Source: Polaribacter sp. L3A8
GTDB taxonomy: Bacteria; Bacteroidota; Bacteroidia; Flavobacteriales; Flavobacteriaceae
DNA length: 64,000 bases
NCBI RefSeq assembly: GCF_009796785.1
Contig: NZ_CP047026.1
Span: 434,001-498,000 of the forward strand
Direction of reading: 5' to 3'
The position numbers were made by a program, and so were the translations under genes. Below the pieces are notes generated by a model, which made no database searches, was not told the origin of the DNA, and saw only the letters and a program-made list of their open reading frames with translations. Position 1 is the first letter of the stretch, and each line of letters starts with the position of its first letter. This document shows, piece after piece, positions 16,253-25,690 of this stretch.

Positions 16253-18472
16253 TTACAAAGTATTAACACGTTCTACTTTTTTAACTCCTTCTATTTTAAG
16301 AAGGTTTCTAACTAACTTATCTAATTGCGAACTATTTTTAACACTTATAGAGATTTTACCATCAAAAACCCCTTCGTCTCCTTTAATATTTATGCTGTTA
16401 ATAAACACGCCCATATTATTAGAAATAGTACGAGTTACATCATTTGCCATTCCTTGATTGTCTACGCCTGATATTTCTAAAATTACTTTAAAGTCTTGTT
16501 TTGTAGAATCTATCCATTTTGCAGGCATAATTCTATAAGCATAATTAGATTGTAATGATATGGCATTGGGGCAATTCATTTTATGCACTTTTATACCTTC
16601 ACTAATTGTTAAAAAACCAAAAACTTTATCTCCTGGTATCGGGTTACAACATTTAGAAAGTTTATAATCTAGTTTTTGTTCATCTTTTCCAAAAACTAAA
16701 GCATCATATTTACTTGAAACGGCATCAGTTTCTGGATATTCTTTTTCGGCAGTGTTTCTGGTTAATTTAGTTTTAAAGAAATTTAAAATCTTACTGTTTC
16801 GTTGAGAAACAAATGCTTTTAATTGTGTATTATCAATAGCACCATTACCAATTCTATAAAATAAATCGAAGCTGGTTCTTAATTTAAAATAGTTTACTAA
16901 TTCATTAACTGTTTTATCATTAAAAGTAATTTTTAAATGACGTAGTTTTCGCATTAAAACAGCTTTTCCTTCTTCTGCAATTAATTTTTCTTCTTCATTT
17001 AAAGCAGCTCTAATTTTTGCTTTTGCTCTTGCTGTAATTACAAAATCTAACCATCTAGAATTTGGTTTGTTAGAAGCTGTTGTAATTACTTCTATTTGAT
17101 CACCACTTTTTAATTGATGGCTTAAAGGCATTAATTTTCCGTTTACTTTTGCGCCTCTACATTTTAAGCCTACATCTGTATGTATCGAAAAAGCAAAATC
17201 TAAAGCAGTTGCGTTTTTTGGAAGCGATTTTAAATCACCTTTAGGTGTAAAAACATATATTTCTTTCGAATATAAATTGAGTTTAAAATTTTCTACAAAA
17301 TCAACAGCATTTAAAGTTTGGGTTTCTAAGGTTTCTTTTAATTTATTTAACCAATCTTCTAGTCCGTTATCTTTTGTAGCTCCTTGTTTGTATTTAAAGT
17401 GTGCTGCATACCCTTTTTCTGCAATCTCATTCATTCTGCTAGAACGAATTTGCACTTCTACCCATTGAGAACCTGGCCCAACTACGGTAATATGCAAAGC
17501 TTCATAACCGGTAGATTTTGGTTGCGAAATCCAATCTCTTAAACGAGTAGGGTTGGGTTTAAAATAATCGGTTACAATGGTATAAATTTTCCAAGCATCA
17601 AACTTATCATCATTAGAGTTGGGTTCATATATAATTCTAATGGCGTATTTATCGTACACCTCATCAAAAGTTACATTCTGATTGATCATTTTTCTACGAA
17701 TAGAATAAATAGATTTAAACCTACCTTTTATTTCATAATCGAAGTTTTCTTTATCTAAACCAGATTTTAAAGTATCCTCAAATCGTTGTAAATAATTTTT
17801 CTGATCTTCTTTACTTTCTTTAATTTTACCTAAAATACCATAATAAGCTTCTGGTTCTGTATATTTTAAACCTAAATCTTCTAATTCGGTTTTTATATTG
17901 TACAAGCCTAAACGATGCGCTAAAGGAGCATAAATGTATAGTGTTTCAGATGCAATTTTTACCTGTTTATGTGCAGGCATTGCATCCATTGTTTGCATAT
18001 TATGCAGTCTGTCTGCAATTTTTATCAAAATAACCCTAACATCATCATTTAATGTTAAGAGCATTTTTCTAAAATTCTCTGCTTGTATAGATGCGTCTTG
18101 TTCTTTGTTTAAGCGAGATATTTTGGTTAATCCGTTTACAATTTTTGCAATGGTTTCACCAAAAAGGTGCTCCATATCTTCTATGGTATAATCTGTATCT
18201 TCTACAACATCGTGTAATAGGGCAGAAGCAATAGAAATAGCATCTAAACCAATTTCATAAGCAACAATTTTAGCAACAGCAATAGGATGATAAATATAAG
18301 GTTCACCAGTTTTTCTACGCTGAGTAGAATGTGCATCTACAGCAATATCAAAGGCTTTTCTTATGAGTTCTTTGTCTTCTTTAGACATAATCTCATAGGT
18401 TCCTTTTAGCAAATCTTTATATCGTTTTGCTATTTCTTTATTTTCTTCTTCTATGGTTGCTGTGTATTCCAA
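16253..18472 (-). CDS. Bifunctional (p)ppGpp synthetase/hydrolase, RelA/SpoT family
   Basis: A 739-aa long RSH enzyme that makes and degrades the stringent-response alarmone. The N-terminal HD hydrolase is complete (YIYHPIAVAKI, LLHDVVEDTDYT, IKIADRLHNMQTM), so hydrolysis should work. The synthetase domain follows (RLRDWISQPKSTGYEALH, VEVQIRSSRM), then TGS (IYVFTPKGDLKSLPKNATALDFAF), a helical and zinc-finger-like region (SKCCNPIPGDKVFGF), and a C-terminal ACT domain. This is the single bifunctional RSH expected in Bacteroidota. It is the first gene of the relA-fur-purA group, with 75 bases to the fur-like gene. Confidence 0.96.
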   Translation of the reverse strand: MEYTATIEEENKEIAKRYKDLLKGTYEIMSKEDKELIRKAFDIAVDAHSTQRRKTGEPYIYHPIAVAKIVAYEIGLDAISIASALLHDVVEDTDYTIEDMEHLFGETIAKIVNGLTKISRLNKEQDASIQAENFRKMLLTLNDDVRVILIKIADRLHNMQTMDAMPAHKQVKIASETLYIYAPLAHRLGLYNIKTELEDLGLKYTEPEAYYGILGKIKESKEDQKNYLQRFEDTLKSGLDKENFDYEIKGRFKSIYSIRRKMINQNVTFDEVYDKYAIRIIYEPNSNDDKFDAWKIYTIVTDYFKPNPTRLRDWISQPKSTGYEALHITVVGPGSQWVEVQIRSSRMNEIAEKGYAAHFKYKQGATKDNGLEDWLNKLKETLETQTLNAVDFVENFKLNLYSKEIYVFTPKGDLKSLPKNATALDFAFSIHTDVGLKCRGAKVNGKLMPLSHQLKSGDQIEVITTASNKPNSRWLDFVITARAKAKIRAALNEEEKLIAEEGKAVLMRKLRHLKITFNDKTVNELVNYFKLRTSFDLFYRIGNGAIDNTQLKAFVSQRNSKILNFFKTKLTRNTAEKEYPETDAVSSKYDALVFGKDEQKLDYKLSKCCNPIPGDKVFGFLTISEGIKVHKMNCPNAISLQSNYAYRIMPAKWIDSTKQDFKVILEISGVDNQGMANDVTRTISNNMGVFINSINIKGDEGVFDGKISISVKNSSQLDKLVRNLLKIEGVKKVERVNTL

Positions 18473-18578
18473 AAACGAGATTTTAAAATTGGGGTTAACT
18501 TAAAGTGAAATTAGCAATAAGTATTTTAACATACAAGTATTTCGTTTTCTAAATGTATTTATTTGCTATTTTTGCAAA

Positions 18579-19055
18579 ATGAAAAACATTTACCTCATTT
18601 TAGTATTCTTATTTTTAAGTTTTAATAACTATTGTCAAGTTAAAGAAGGTGCAGATAATCTTTTTGAGCTTCAAAAAAAGAAAGTAGCAATTAATATCAG
18701 TAAAAATGTTTTTACAAGTGTTTACCAAAACATGTATGTATCTAAAAAACCAGATGCTTTAGTTTTGGCGGTAATTATTCCTATTTCTTATGATGCACAA
18801 AAGGCTAAAATAAACGGAGGCACTGTGGTAAAAGAAATTCCGTTTAAAGGTGAAAAAATGATAAATAATGAAAACGTATTATGTTTTACAGGTACAATAA
18901 TAAAAAAAGGAATTGAATTTAAAAAACAGGTCTATTATATTAAGCAACACAAAAATACCTGTATAGAATTAACAACAATGTTGCCCCTTAATGCAGATAC
19001 TAAGGATAAAAAGATGATGATAAACATTGTTAATTCTGTTGTTAAAAAGAATTAG
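18579..19055 (+). CDS. Secreted protein of unknown function, 158 aa
   Basis: The N-terminus KNIYLILVFLFLSFNNYCQ is a Sec signal peptide, probably cleaved after the cysteine-glutamine region, so the protein is periplasmic or surface-exposed. The mature part is lysine-rich with predicted beta strands and has no domain I recognise. A -7-like TATTTTTG at 18567-18574 lies only four bases before the ATG, so the transcript may be leaderless, or the true promoter is further up. It runs divergently from relA/spoT and its stop codon overlaps that of the convergent M48 protease gene by four bases. Confidence 0.75.
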   Translation: MKNIYLILVFLFLSFNNYCQVKEGADNLFELQKKKVAINISKNVFTSVYQNMYVSKKPDALVLAVIIPISYDAQKAKINGGTVVKEIPFKGEKMINNENVLCFTGTIIKKGIEFKKQVYYIKQHKNTCIELTTMLPLNADTKDKKMMINIVNSVVKKN

Positions 19056-20284
19056 TTTTCTAAATTATTAATTCTTTCCAACAAAGTTGGATGTGAGTAA
19101 TGCGCAAATACATAGGCAGGATGTGGTGTTAAATTACTTAAACTATTCTTAGATAATTTTTTAAGTGATGTAACTAGTGCTTGTCCTTCAAAAGTTTCTT
19201 TGGCAAAATTATCTGCTTGGTATTCAAATTTTCTAGACATATAATTCATAAATAACCCTGTTATTTCTGATATTGGCGAATATAAAATTCCGAATGCAAT
19301 TAAACCAATATGAAAACTTGGTTTAGCAACACCTAAAGCTTCTGATAAAACAGGTGTATTGATAAATAGCGAAAGAATAAACAGCGTGAATCCTGTTAAT
19401 AAAATTGATGAAATTAGATTAAAAATGATGTGTTTTCTTTTATAATGACCAACTTCATGCGCTAAAACAGCTACTATTTCATCTGTATTTAAGTCGTTAA
19501 TTAAAGTGTCATATAATGTAATTCTTTTTTGAGAACCAAAACCAGAAAAATATGCATTTGCCTTTGTAGAACGTTTAGAACCGTCGATTACAAATATATT
19601 ATTGATGGTAAAACCAACCTTTTTAGCATATTTTTCTATAGCAGATTTTAATTCTCCGTCTTCTAACGGACTTTGTTTATTAAATAAAGGAACAATTAAT
19701 TTTGCATAAAACATATTCATAAACAAAGAGAATACAGCAACTAGAATCCAAGCGTAAATCCAGAAATCTTCACCTGTAAGTTGATAAAACCATATGATTA
19801 AAGCTAAAATTCCGCCACCTAATAAAGCGCTCATTGCTAATCCTTTTAATTTATCTAGCCAAAATGTTTTTATGGTAGATTTGTTAAAACCAAACTTTTC
19901 TTCAATAACAAATGTGCTGTAATAAGAGAGCGGTGTGGTCATAATCTCTGAACCTAGCATAATGATTCCGAAGAAAATTAAAGCCACCAAAATAGGGTTA
20001 TCAGTATATGTTCTTGCAAAAGAATCTACATATTTAAATCCATCAATAAAAAAGAAAACCAACGTTAAAAGTGTTGAAAATAATGAAGTTATGTTAGAGA
20101 ATTTTGCACTCGTCTTTTTATAAGCTTGCGATTTTTTATATTCCTCTTTATCATAAACATCCTTTAGTTTCTTAGGAATTTCATCATCAAAACGTTTTTC
20201 ATTTAAGATATCTAAGATTTTATCAACAATAAAACTGATAATTAATATGGAGATGATGATGTAAAATAAAGTGGTTGGTTGCAT
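19052..20284 (-). CDS. M48-family membrane metalloprotease (Ste24/CAAX protease-like)
   Basis: A 410-aa integral membrane zinc protease. An N-terminal membrane anchor and several hydrophobic segments surround the active site VLAHEVGHYKRKH (HExxH), with the third zinc ligand expected in FEYQADNFA. The N-terminal domain (SAKFSNITSLFSTLL) and the C-terminal HPTLLERINNLE motif match the Ste24 subfamily. Bacterial homologues do membrane-protein quality control, not prenyl processing. It is monocistronic; its 3' end overlaps that of the convergent secreted-protein gene. Confidence 0.95.
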   Translation of the reverse strand: MQPTTLFYIIISILIISFIVDKILDILNEKRFDDEIPKKLKDVYDKEEYKKSQAYKKTSAKFSNITSLFSTLLTLVFFFIDGFKYVDSFARTYTDNPILVALIFFGIIMLGSEIMTTPLSYYSTFVIEEKFGFNKSTIKTFWLDKLKGLAMSALLGGGILALIIWFYQLTGEDFWIYAWILVAVFSLFMNMFYAKLIVPLFNKQSPLEDGELKSAIEKYAKKVGFTINNIFVIDGSKRSTKANAYFSGFGSQKRITLYDTLINDLNTDEIVAVLAHEVGHYKRKHIIFNLISSILLTGFTLFILSLFINTPVLSEALGVAKPSFHIGLIAFGILYSPISEITGLFMNYMSRKFEYQADNFAKETFEGQALVTSLKKLSKNSLSNLTPHPAYVFAHYSHPTLLERINNLEN

Positions 20285-20338
20285 AAGTATGTATAAATTT
20301 CTTTAATCAATCTGATTAAAAGATGGGGTTATAAATAA

Positions 20339-20791
20339 TTAAAAATGTAATTTCATGCCTTCGTGTGTTGCTTTAAAACCTAAGTTTTCATAAAATTTAA
20401 TTGCTCTAGGTCTTTTTTTATCCGAAGTTAATTGCACTACATGTACGTTTTTTTCTTTAGCTCTATCTATTGCCCATTCAAATACACTTTTACCAATTCC
20501 GAGTCCTCTTTGATCATTTCTTATAAAGACATTCTCTATTTGCGCTCTTGTTCCGCCACAAAAACTCAAGTATTGAATATAGGTTATTTGTAAAGTTCCA
20601 ATAACTTCAAGATTCTCGTTTTCTACAACAATTAATTCTTGATTTTTATCTGCATCTATTTTTTGAAATGCATTTAAATAGGAAGAAGGCAAGGGGTTTT
20701 TAAAGTTTTCTCTTTTTTTTCCGAGTTCATCATCAGCCATCATTTCTACGATTACAGAAATGTCTTTTTGAGTTGCTTTTCTAAAATTCAT
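20339..20791 (-). CDS. GNAT-family N-acetyltransferase
   Basis: A 150-aa acetyltransferase with the acetyl-CoA loop RNDQRGLGIGKSVFEWAIDRA (R/Q-x-x-G-x-G/A) and the C-terminal AIKFYENLGF motif typical of single-domain GNATs. The acceptor substrate is not predictable. It lies 30 bases downstream of the ROK kinase gene on the same strand and probably shares its transcript. Confidence 0.93.
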   Translation of the reverse strand: MNFRKATQKDISVIVEMMADDELGKKRENFKNPLPSSYLNAFQKIDADKNQELIVVENENLEVIGTLQITYIQYLSFCGGTRAQIENVFIRNDQRGLGIGKSVFEWAIDRAKEKNVHVVQLTSDKKRPRAIKFYENLGFKATHEGMKLHF

Positions 20792-20821
20792 TACTATTTA
20801 CACTTTAATAGAATACCTATT

Positions 20822-21568
20822 TTATTTTTTATGTTCTTTACTAGCGTAAATTGCAGCTCCAATAATACCCGCATTGTTTTTATATTCCGCTACTTTAACC
20901 TTTACTTCAGTTTGTAAATGTTCTTTAAAACCGTCATATCTTTTGCTAATACCTCCACCTAAAACAATTAAACTAGGTGTGTAAACAATTCTAATATATT
21001 CTAATAAAGAATCGAATCTTATTGCCCAATCTTTTAATTTTAAGTTCTCTTTTTTTCTTACGGAATCTGCTGTGTGAAATTCAATTATTTCACCGTTTGT
21101 ATGCAACATTTTACCTATTTCTAAATTAGGAATTAAGTTACCGTTAAAAAATAAACCAGAACCTATTCCGGTACCAATGGTAATCATAATAACAACACCT
21201 TTTTCTTTTTTAGCAGCTCCTAAACTTACTTCTGCTAAACCTGCTAAATCTGCGTCATTACTAATATAAAAAGGTAACTTACATTCTTTTCTAAATAATT
21301 TATCAACTTTTACGTTCAACCATTTTTCACTTAAATTCCCTGGATGAATGCATTTACCATTTACAATTGTGGTTGGAAAACTACAACCCACAGCCTTTTT
21401 CCAATTAAAAAAAACGATCATTTGGTTTATAACCTTTGCAACAGCTTCTGGAGTTGCAGGTTTTGGAGTGTCTATTCTATGTCTTTCAGAAAGTAATTCT
21501 CCTGTTTTGGTGTTTACAATTGCTGCTTTAATTCCAGATCCACCTATATCAATTCCTAATACTTTCAT
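20822..21568 (-). CDS. ppgK: ROK-family kinase, polyphosphate glucokinase-like
   Basis: A 248-aa sugar kinase with the ASKHA phosphate-1 motif ([14 protein letters not shown]), the catalytic-aspartate region ([13 protein letters not shown]) and the phosphate-2 loop ([14 protein letters not shown]). The short length, absence of the ROK zinc-binding cysteine cluster, and [12 protein letters not shown] and [11 protein letters not shown] blocks point to polyphosphate/ATP glucokinase, which phosphorylates glucose. It starts three bases after the TrmH-type gene stop, so they are co-transcribed. Confidence 0.85.
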   Translation of the reverse strand: MKVLGIDIGGSGIKAAIVNTKTGELLSERHRIDTPKPATPEAVAKVINQMIVFFNWKKAVGCSFPTTIVNGKCIHPGNLSEKWLNVKVDKLFRKECKLPFYISNDADLAGLAEVSLGAAKKEKGVVIMITIGTGIGSGLFFNGNLIPNLEIGKMLHTNGEIIEFHTADSVRKKENLKLKDWAIRFDSLLEYIRIVYTPSLIVLGGGISKRYDGFKEHLQTEVKVKVAEYKNNAGIIGAAIYASKEHKK

Positions 21569-21571
21569 TCT

Positions 21572-22369
21572 TTATAACTTAAAATTTCTTTGTCTTTTTG
21601 CTTCAAACAGAATAATTGCAGCAGAAACAGAAACATTCATAGAATCTATTTGTCCTTGCATGGGAATATTTATATTTTGAGAAGCAGCTTCTCTCCAAAT
21701 TTCTGTTAAACCTGTAGCTTCTGTACCCACAACTATTGCAGTACTTTTTGTGTAATTTTCTTGATGATATTCATTTGAATTCTGCAAAGTAGCAGCATAA
21801 ATATCAATATTTTTTTCTTGAAGAAAAGTAATTATTCCTTCAGATGTACCTACCGCAATTTGATTGGTAAAAACACAGCCAACACTAGATCTTATAATAT
21901 TAGCATTGTACAAATCGCTTTTAGGATTTGCTATAAAAACAGCATCAATATTTGCAGCATCAGCAGTTCTTAGTAAAGCACCAATATTCCCAGGTTTTTC
22001 AACACCTTCTGCAACTAAAATTAGTGGATTTGTGGTTTTAAATTGAATGTTTTTTAAGGAGAAGTCTTTAGCTTTTGTAACGGCTATAATACCTTCTGTA
22101 GAATCTCTGTAAGCCAGTTTTTGATAGACTTCTTTAGAAATTATAACTCTATTAACGTTTGCATTAAAAAGGTGTAAAATTTCATTCTCTGAAATTAAAT
22201 CAGGATTAAAAAGAATGGTATCAAACTCATAATTTGCAGAAATTGCTAAAGTTATTTCTCGCTTTCCTTCAATAATAAAGAGTTCCTGTTTTTTTCGTTC
22301 ACGAGCTTTATCTTGCAGTTTTAGCAAGTTTTTTACGTACGGATTTTGGATACTAGTTATTTCTTTCAT
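21572..22369 (-). CDS. TrmH/SpoU-family RNA 2'-O-methyltransferase
   Basis: A 265-aa SPOUT methyltransferase that uses SAM to 2'-O-methylate rRNA or tRNA. An N-terminal substrate-binding region (ITSIQNPYVKNLLKLQD) precedes the catalytic motifs EGVEKPGNIGALLRTA (motif 1), VVGTEATGLTEIW (motif 2) and INIPMQGQIDSMNVSVSAAI (motif 3), which make the trefoil knot. The exact target nucleoside cannot be told. First gene of the trmH-ppgK-GNAT unit. Confidence 0.95.
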   Translation of the reverse strand: MKEITSIQNPYVKNLLKLQDKARERKKQELFIIEGKREITLAISANYEFDTILFNPDLISENEILHLFNANVNRVIISKEVYQKLAYRDSTEGIIAVTKAKDFSLKNIQFKTTNPLILVAEGVEKPGNIGALLRTADAANIDAVFIANPKSDLYNANIIRSSVGCVFTNQIAVGTSEGIITFLQEKNIDIYAATLQNSNEYHQENYTKSTAIVVGTEATGLTEIWREAASQNINIPMQGQIDSMNVSVSAAIILFEAKRQRNFKL

Positions 22370-22396
22370 TAGTACAAATATACCTAATTATAGGTA

Positions 22397-22427
22397 TTGA
22401 CTAAGTAGTAAATTATAACAATATTTG
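22397..22427 (+). promoter_or_regulatory. Orphan Bacteroidota-type promoter
   Basis: TTG at 22397-22399, a 20-base spacer and AATATTTG at 22420-22427 (TAnnTTTG with one mismatch), pointing right into an interval without an annotated gene. It predicts a start near 22434. Confidence 0.45.
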
Positions 22428-22433
22428 TAGCTT

Positions 22434-22563
22434 AATAAACCAAATTATTAATTTTAGAGTATTAAATGTATTTGAATTAAATTTTCTATGAAAAGGAAAG
22501 ATAAAAACAGGTTTATTATAAATTATTTTTGATAAAAAGGCTCGCTAATAGTGAGTCTTTTTT
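22434..22563 (+). ncRNA. Candidate small RNA or very short ORF
   Basis: An intergenic transcript of about 130 bases is suggested by the orphan promoter and a hairpin terminator at 22539-22563 (GGCTCGC and GTGAGTC with two wobble pairs, loop TAATA, six T). A 14-codon ORF (MKRKDKNRFIINYF, from 22488) sits before the terminator. Both neighbouring protein genes are on the other strand, so this terminator has no obvious other use on the plus strand. On the minus strand the same hairpin could be a backup terminator after the DJ-1 gene. Confidence 0.35.
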
Positions 22564-22635
22564 GTTTACTAGTTTTAGAAATTTGCTAACTATTATAAAA
22601 TAATTACTAGATCTTTAATAAATTTTTATAATTAA

Positions 22636-22676
22636 AAAAAGGTTGTCTTTTTACAGACAACCTTTTACATAAAACC
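22636..22676. terminator. Terminator of the DJ-1-ADH operon
   Basis: AAAAGGTTGTC pairs with GACAACCTTTT around an 8-base loop. It lies about 20 bases beyond the stop of the last gene of the leftward operon, and A/T runs allow termination in either direction. Confidence 0.85.
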
Positions 22677-22693
22677 AAACTAAAACTAACTAA

Positions 22694-23500
22694 TTATTTT
22701 AAACTTGCTAATAATTTTTCTGCAACTAATTCTGATGATGCAGGGTTTTGACCTGTAATTAAATTACCATCTTGTATTGCAAAAGGTGCCCAATCTTCTC
22801 CATTAGAATAAAATGCGCCATTTTCTATAAGCATATCTTCTAATAATAATGGTACAACTTCTGTTAAACCAACAGCTGCTTCTTCTTTATTAGAAAATCC
22901 TGTTACTTTTTTACCTTTAACCAATGCAGTTCCATCAGCATTTTTAACATCTCTTAATACCGCAGGTGCATGACAAACAAATGCAATTGGTTTCTCTTGA
23001 CGATCGAATTTTTCGATTAGCGCAACAGATACCTTATCGTTTGTTAAATCCCATAAAGGACCGTGACCACCAGGATAAAATACAGCATCAAAATCATCTG
23101 CGTTCATATCTGCTAATACTTTTGTGTTTTCAATTAAAGACTTAGTAGCTGCATCTTTATTATAACGATCTGTAGAAGCTGTAGCTGCATCTGGAGCATC
23201 ACTACTTGGGTCTATAGGTGCAGCGCCACCTTTAGGAGTTGCAATAGTAATTGTAGCTCCTTTATCTAATAATGTGTAATATGGAGTAGCAAATTCTTCT
23301 ACCCAAAATCCTGTTTTCTTTCCTGTATTTCCTAATTTATCGTGAGATGTTAATACAAATAATATATTCATTTTTTTGTCTTTTTTAATTGTTGTTTTTA
23401 CCTCCGAAATTTTATCCGAAGTTGTTTCTTTTTTTGAATCCTTACAACTAGAAGCTGTAATGATTGTAAGCGTTAAAGCTAAAATTTTTGTTATCTTCAT
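22694..23500 (-). CDS. DJ-1/PfpI-family protein with lipoprotein signal
   Basis: The catalytic domain is of the Hsp31/DJ-1 type: the WVEEF acidic residue, YPGGHGPLWD, and the nucleophile elbow FVCHAPAVL (C176). Such proteins act as glutathione-independent glyoxalases or deglycases. Unusually, the chain begins ITKILALTLTIITASSC, a lipobox with C19, followed by a charged linker; a typical cytoplasmic DJ-1 start (MNILFVLTSHDK) comes only at residue 44. The product is thus likely an envelope lipoprotein. Last gene of the TetR-linked carbonyl operon, eight bases after the alcohol dehydrogenase gene. Confidence 0.88.
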   Translation of the reverse strand: MKITKILALTLTIITASSCKDSKKETTSDKISEVKTTIKKDKKMNILFVLTSHDKLGNTGKKTGFWVEEFATPYYTLLDKGATITIATPKGGAAPIDPSSDAPDAATASTDRYNKDAATKSLIENTKVLADMNADDFDAVFYPGGHGPLWDLTNDKVSVALIEKFDRQEKPIAFVCHAPAVLRDVKNADGTALVKGKKVTGFSNKEEAAVGLTEVVPLLLEDMLIENGAFYSNGEDWAPFAIQDGNLITGQNPASSELVAEKLLASLK

Positions 23501-23508
23501 AAATTAAA

Positions 23509-24669
23509 TTAGTAAGCCATTTTTACAATTTCTTTTACCTTATTTGGTGATAAATTTTTGTGTTCTCCTAAACCTAACCAACCACGATCTGTAAAACGTT
23601 TTGCAATTTCTTCTGCGGTTCCTTTATAATCATCTGTATAATCAGATAGTTTTGTGTCTATTCCTAATTTGTGGAAAAAAGCAACTGTTTTTTCAATAGC
23701 AGCATAAGCTCTATCTTCTTTACTTCCTTCTTTAATTTTCCAAACACGTTCGCCATATTGAGCTAATTTTTCTTTTTTAGCTTCAAAATTATACTTGTAA
23801 TGACTTGGTGTAATTATTGCTAAAGTACGTGCGTGATCTATGCCAAATAAAGCTGTTAACTCGTGGCCCATTGCGTGTACAGCCCAATCTCCTGGAACTC
23901 CTTTTTGTATTAATCCGTTTAAAGCCATGGTACAACTCCACATAAAATTAGCCGCAGCATCATAATCCGTAGGGTCTTTTAAAACCTTTGGAGCTATTTC
24001 TATAATAGTTTGTAAAATACTTTCTGCAAAACGATCTTGTAACAATCCTTGAACAGGATACGTCATATATTGTTCTAAAACGTGCGTAAAAGAATCCATT
24101 AATCCATTTTGCAATTGACGTTGTGGAATAGAAGCAATCACTTGAGGATCTAATATAGAGAACACAGGGAATAATCCTGGACCACCCATTGCTAGTTTTT
24201 CTTTTGTTTCTCTTCTTGTAATTACAGCACCAGAATTCATTTCAGAACCCGTAGCAGGTAATGTTAAAACAGTTCCAAAAGGCATTCCTTTTTCCGTTTT
24301 AATATTATTTGTTAAAATATCCCAAGGAGTTTCTCCTTCAAATACTGCTGCAGCAGATAAAAATTTGGTTCCGTCTATTACAGATCCACCACCAACAGCT
24401 AATAAAAAAGTAATACTTTCTTCTTTAATTACATGTAAAGCTTCCATTAAAGTTGCATATTCTGGGTTTGCAGGGATTCCTCCAAACTCAACAACTTCAA
24501 CATTTGCTAACGCTTTTTTTACTTGATCGTAAATTCCGTTTTTCTTTATACTACCACCACCGTACAATAATAATACTTTAGCGTTTTTAGGAATCTCGGT
24601 TTCTAATTGTTTAATTGTATCCTTTCCAAAAATAATTTTGGTTGGGTTTTTTAATTCAAAATTGTTCAT
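23509..24669 (-). CDS. Iron-containing alcohol dehydrogenase, YqhD-like
   Basis: A 386-aa group III alcohol dehydrogenase that reduces aldehydes with NAD(P)H. The N-terminus (FELKNPTKIIFGKDT) and the nucleotide motif GGGSVIDGTKF are typical of YqhD/BDH. Metal ligands are seen in GLMDSFTHVLEQY, VHAMGHELTALFGIDHARTL (two histidines) and the preceding aspartate. It fits aldehyde scavenging: E. coli YqhD removes short-chain and peroxidation-derived aldehydes. Thirteen bases from the MDR reductase and eight from the DJ-1 gene, in the same operon. Confidence 0.94.
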   Translation of the reverse strand: MNNFELKNPTKIIFGKDTIKQLETEIPKNAKVLLLYGGGSIKKNGIYDQVKKALANVEVVEFGGIPANPEYATLMEALHVIKEESITFLLAVGGGSVIDGTKFLSAAAVFEGETPWDILTNNIKTEKGMPFGTVLTLPATGSEMNSGAVITRRETKEKLAMGGPGLFPVFSILDPQVIASIPQRQLQNGLMDSFTHVLEQYMTYPVQGLLQDRFAESILQTIIEIAPKVLKDPTDYDAAANFMWSCTMALNGLIQKGVPGDWAVHAMGHELTALFGIDHARTLAIITPSHYKYNFEAKKEKLAQYGERVWKIKEGSKEDRAYAAIEKTVAFFHKLGIDTKLSDYTDDYKGTAEEIAKRFTDRGWLGLGEHKNLSPNKVKEIVKMAY

Positions 24670-24681
24670 TTTTTTTCTTTT

Positions 24682-25677
24682 TTAAATTTTAACGATCATT
24701 TTTCCTTTGTTTTTACCTTCAAATAAGTCGATAAAAGCATTTGGAATATTATCGAAACCTTCCACAATCGTTTCTGTGTAAGTTAATTTTCCTTCTTTTA
24801 ACCAACCTGATAAATTTTGCATTGCTTCAGGAAATTTATCAGCATAATTAGACACAATAAATCCTTGCATTAAGGCGCTATTTTTAACTAAAAATGGTTG
24901 TACGCTTAAACTTGTAGGTAATTCTGTTTCATTGTAAACAGAAATGGCACCACAAATAATAATTCTAGCAAAACGGTTAATGTTGAATAATACAGCGTCA
25001 GATATTGGTCCGCCAACATTATCAAAATAAATATCTACACCATTTGGCGCTGTCTTTTTAATATCAGCATTGATGTCTTTACTTGTGTTATAATTGATAC
25101 CTGCATCAAAACCAAATTTGGTTTTAAGCATCTCTATTTTTTCGTCCGTTCCAGCAATTCCAATTACTGTAAGTCCCATAATTTTGGCAATCTGACCTAC
25201 AATAGAACCAACAGCTCCGGCAGCACCAGAAACAACAATTGTTTCTCCTGCAACAGGTTTACCTATTTGGTTTAAACCTAAATATGCCGTTAAACCTGTC
25301 ATCCCTAACACTCCTAAATACGTGCTTAATGGTGCTTTAGAACCATCTACTTTTAAAAGACCTTCTCCGTTAGAAACTTGTTGAGTTTGCCAATTTAATA
25401 ATCCGGAAACAAAATCTCCTTCTTTAAAATTATCATTTTTAGAAGCAATCACCTTAGCAACAACTCCAGATTGTACTGGTTTATTTAACTCGAAAGAAGG
25501 AACATACGATTTTGCATCGCTCATTCTTCCTCTTAAATAAGGATCTACAGAAACATAAGCTGCTTCTAATAGTATTTCTCCTGTATTGATTGTAATTTCT
25601 TTGTCTTCTGTTAAAAATTCAAAGTTTGAAACAGTAGGTTTCCCTTCTGGTCTATTTTTTAATATGATAGTTTTCAT
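24682..25677 (-). CDS. NADP-dependent MDR reductase (CurA/leukotriene B4 dehydrogenase-like)
   Basis: A 331-aa zinc-independent medium-chain reductase of the group that reduces the double bond of enals and enones. The N-terminal VDPYLRGRMSDAKSY is the family signature, and the cofactor loop is VSGAAGAVGSIVGQIAK. The zinc-binding cysteines of alcohol dehydrogenases are absent. It complements the adjacent nitroreductase and YqhD-like enzyme, since all three reduce electrophiles. Spacing is 13 bases on each side. Confidence 0.94.
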   Translation of the reverse strand: MKTIILKNRPEGKPTVSNFEFLTEDKEITINTGEILLEAAYVSVDPYLRGRMSDAKSYVPSFELNKPVQSGVVAKVIASKNDNFKEGDFVSGLLNWQTQQVSNGEGLLKVDGSKAPLSTYLGVLGMTGLTAYLGLNQIGKPVAGETIVVSGAAGAVGSIVGQIAKIMGLTVIGIAGTDEKIEMLKTKFGFDAGINYNTSKDINADIKKTAPNGVDIYFDNVGGPISDAVLFNINRFARIIICGAISVYNETELPTSLSVQPFLVKNSALMQGFIVSNYADKFPEAMQNLSGWLKEGKLTYTETIVEGFDNIPNAFIDLFEGKNKGKMIVKI

Positions 25678-25690
25678 AATTTCTTTTTTT

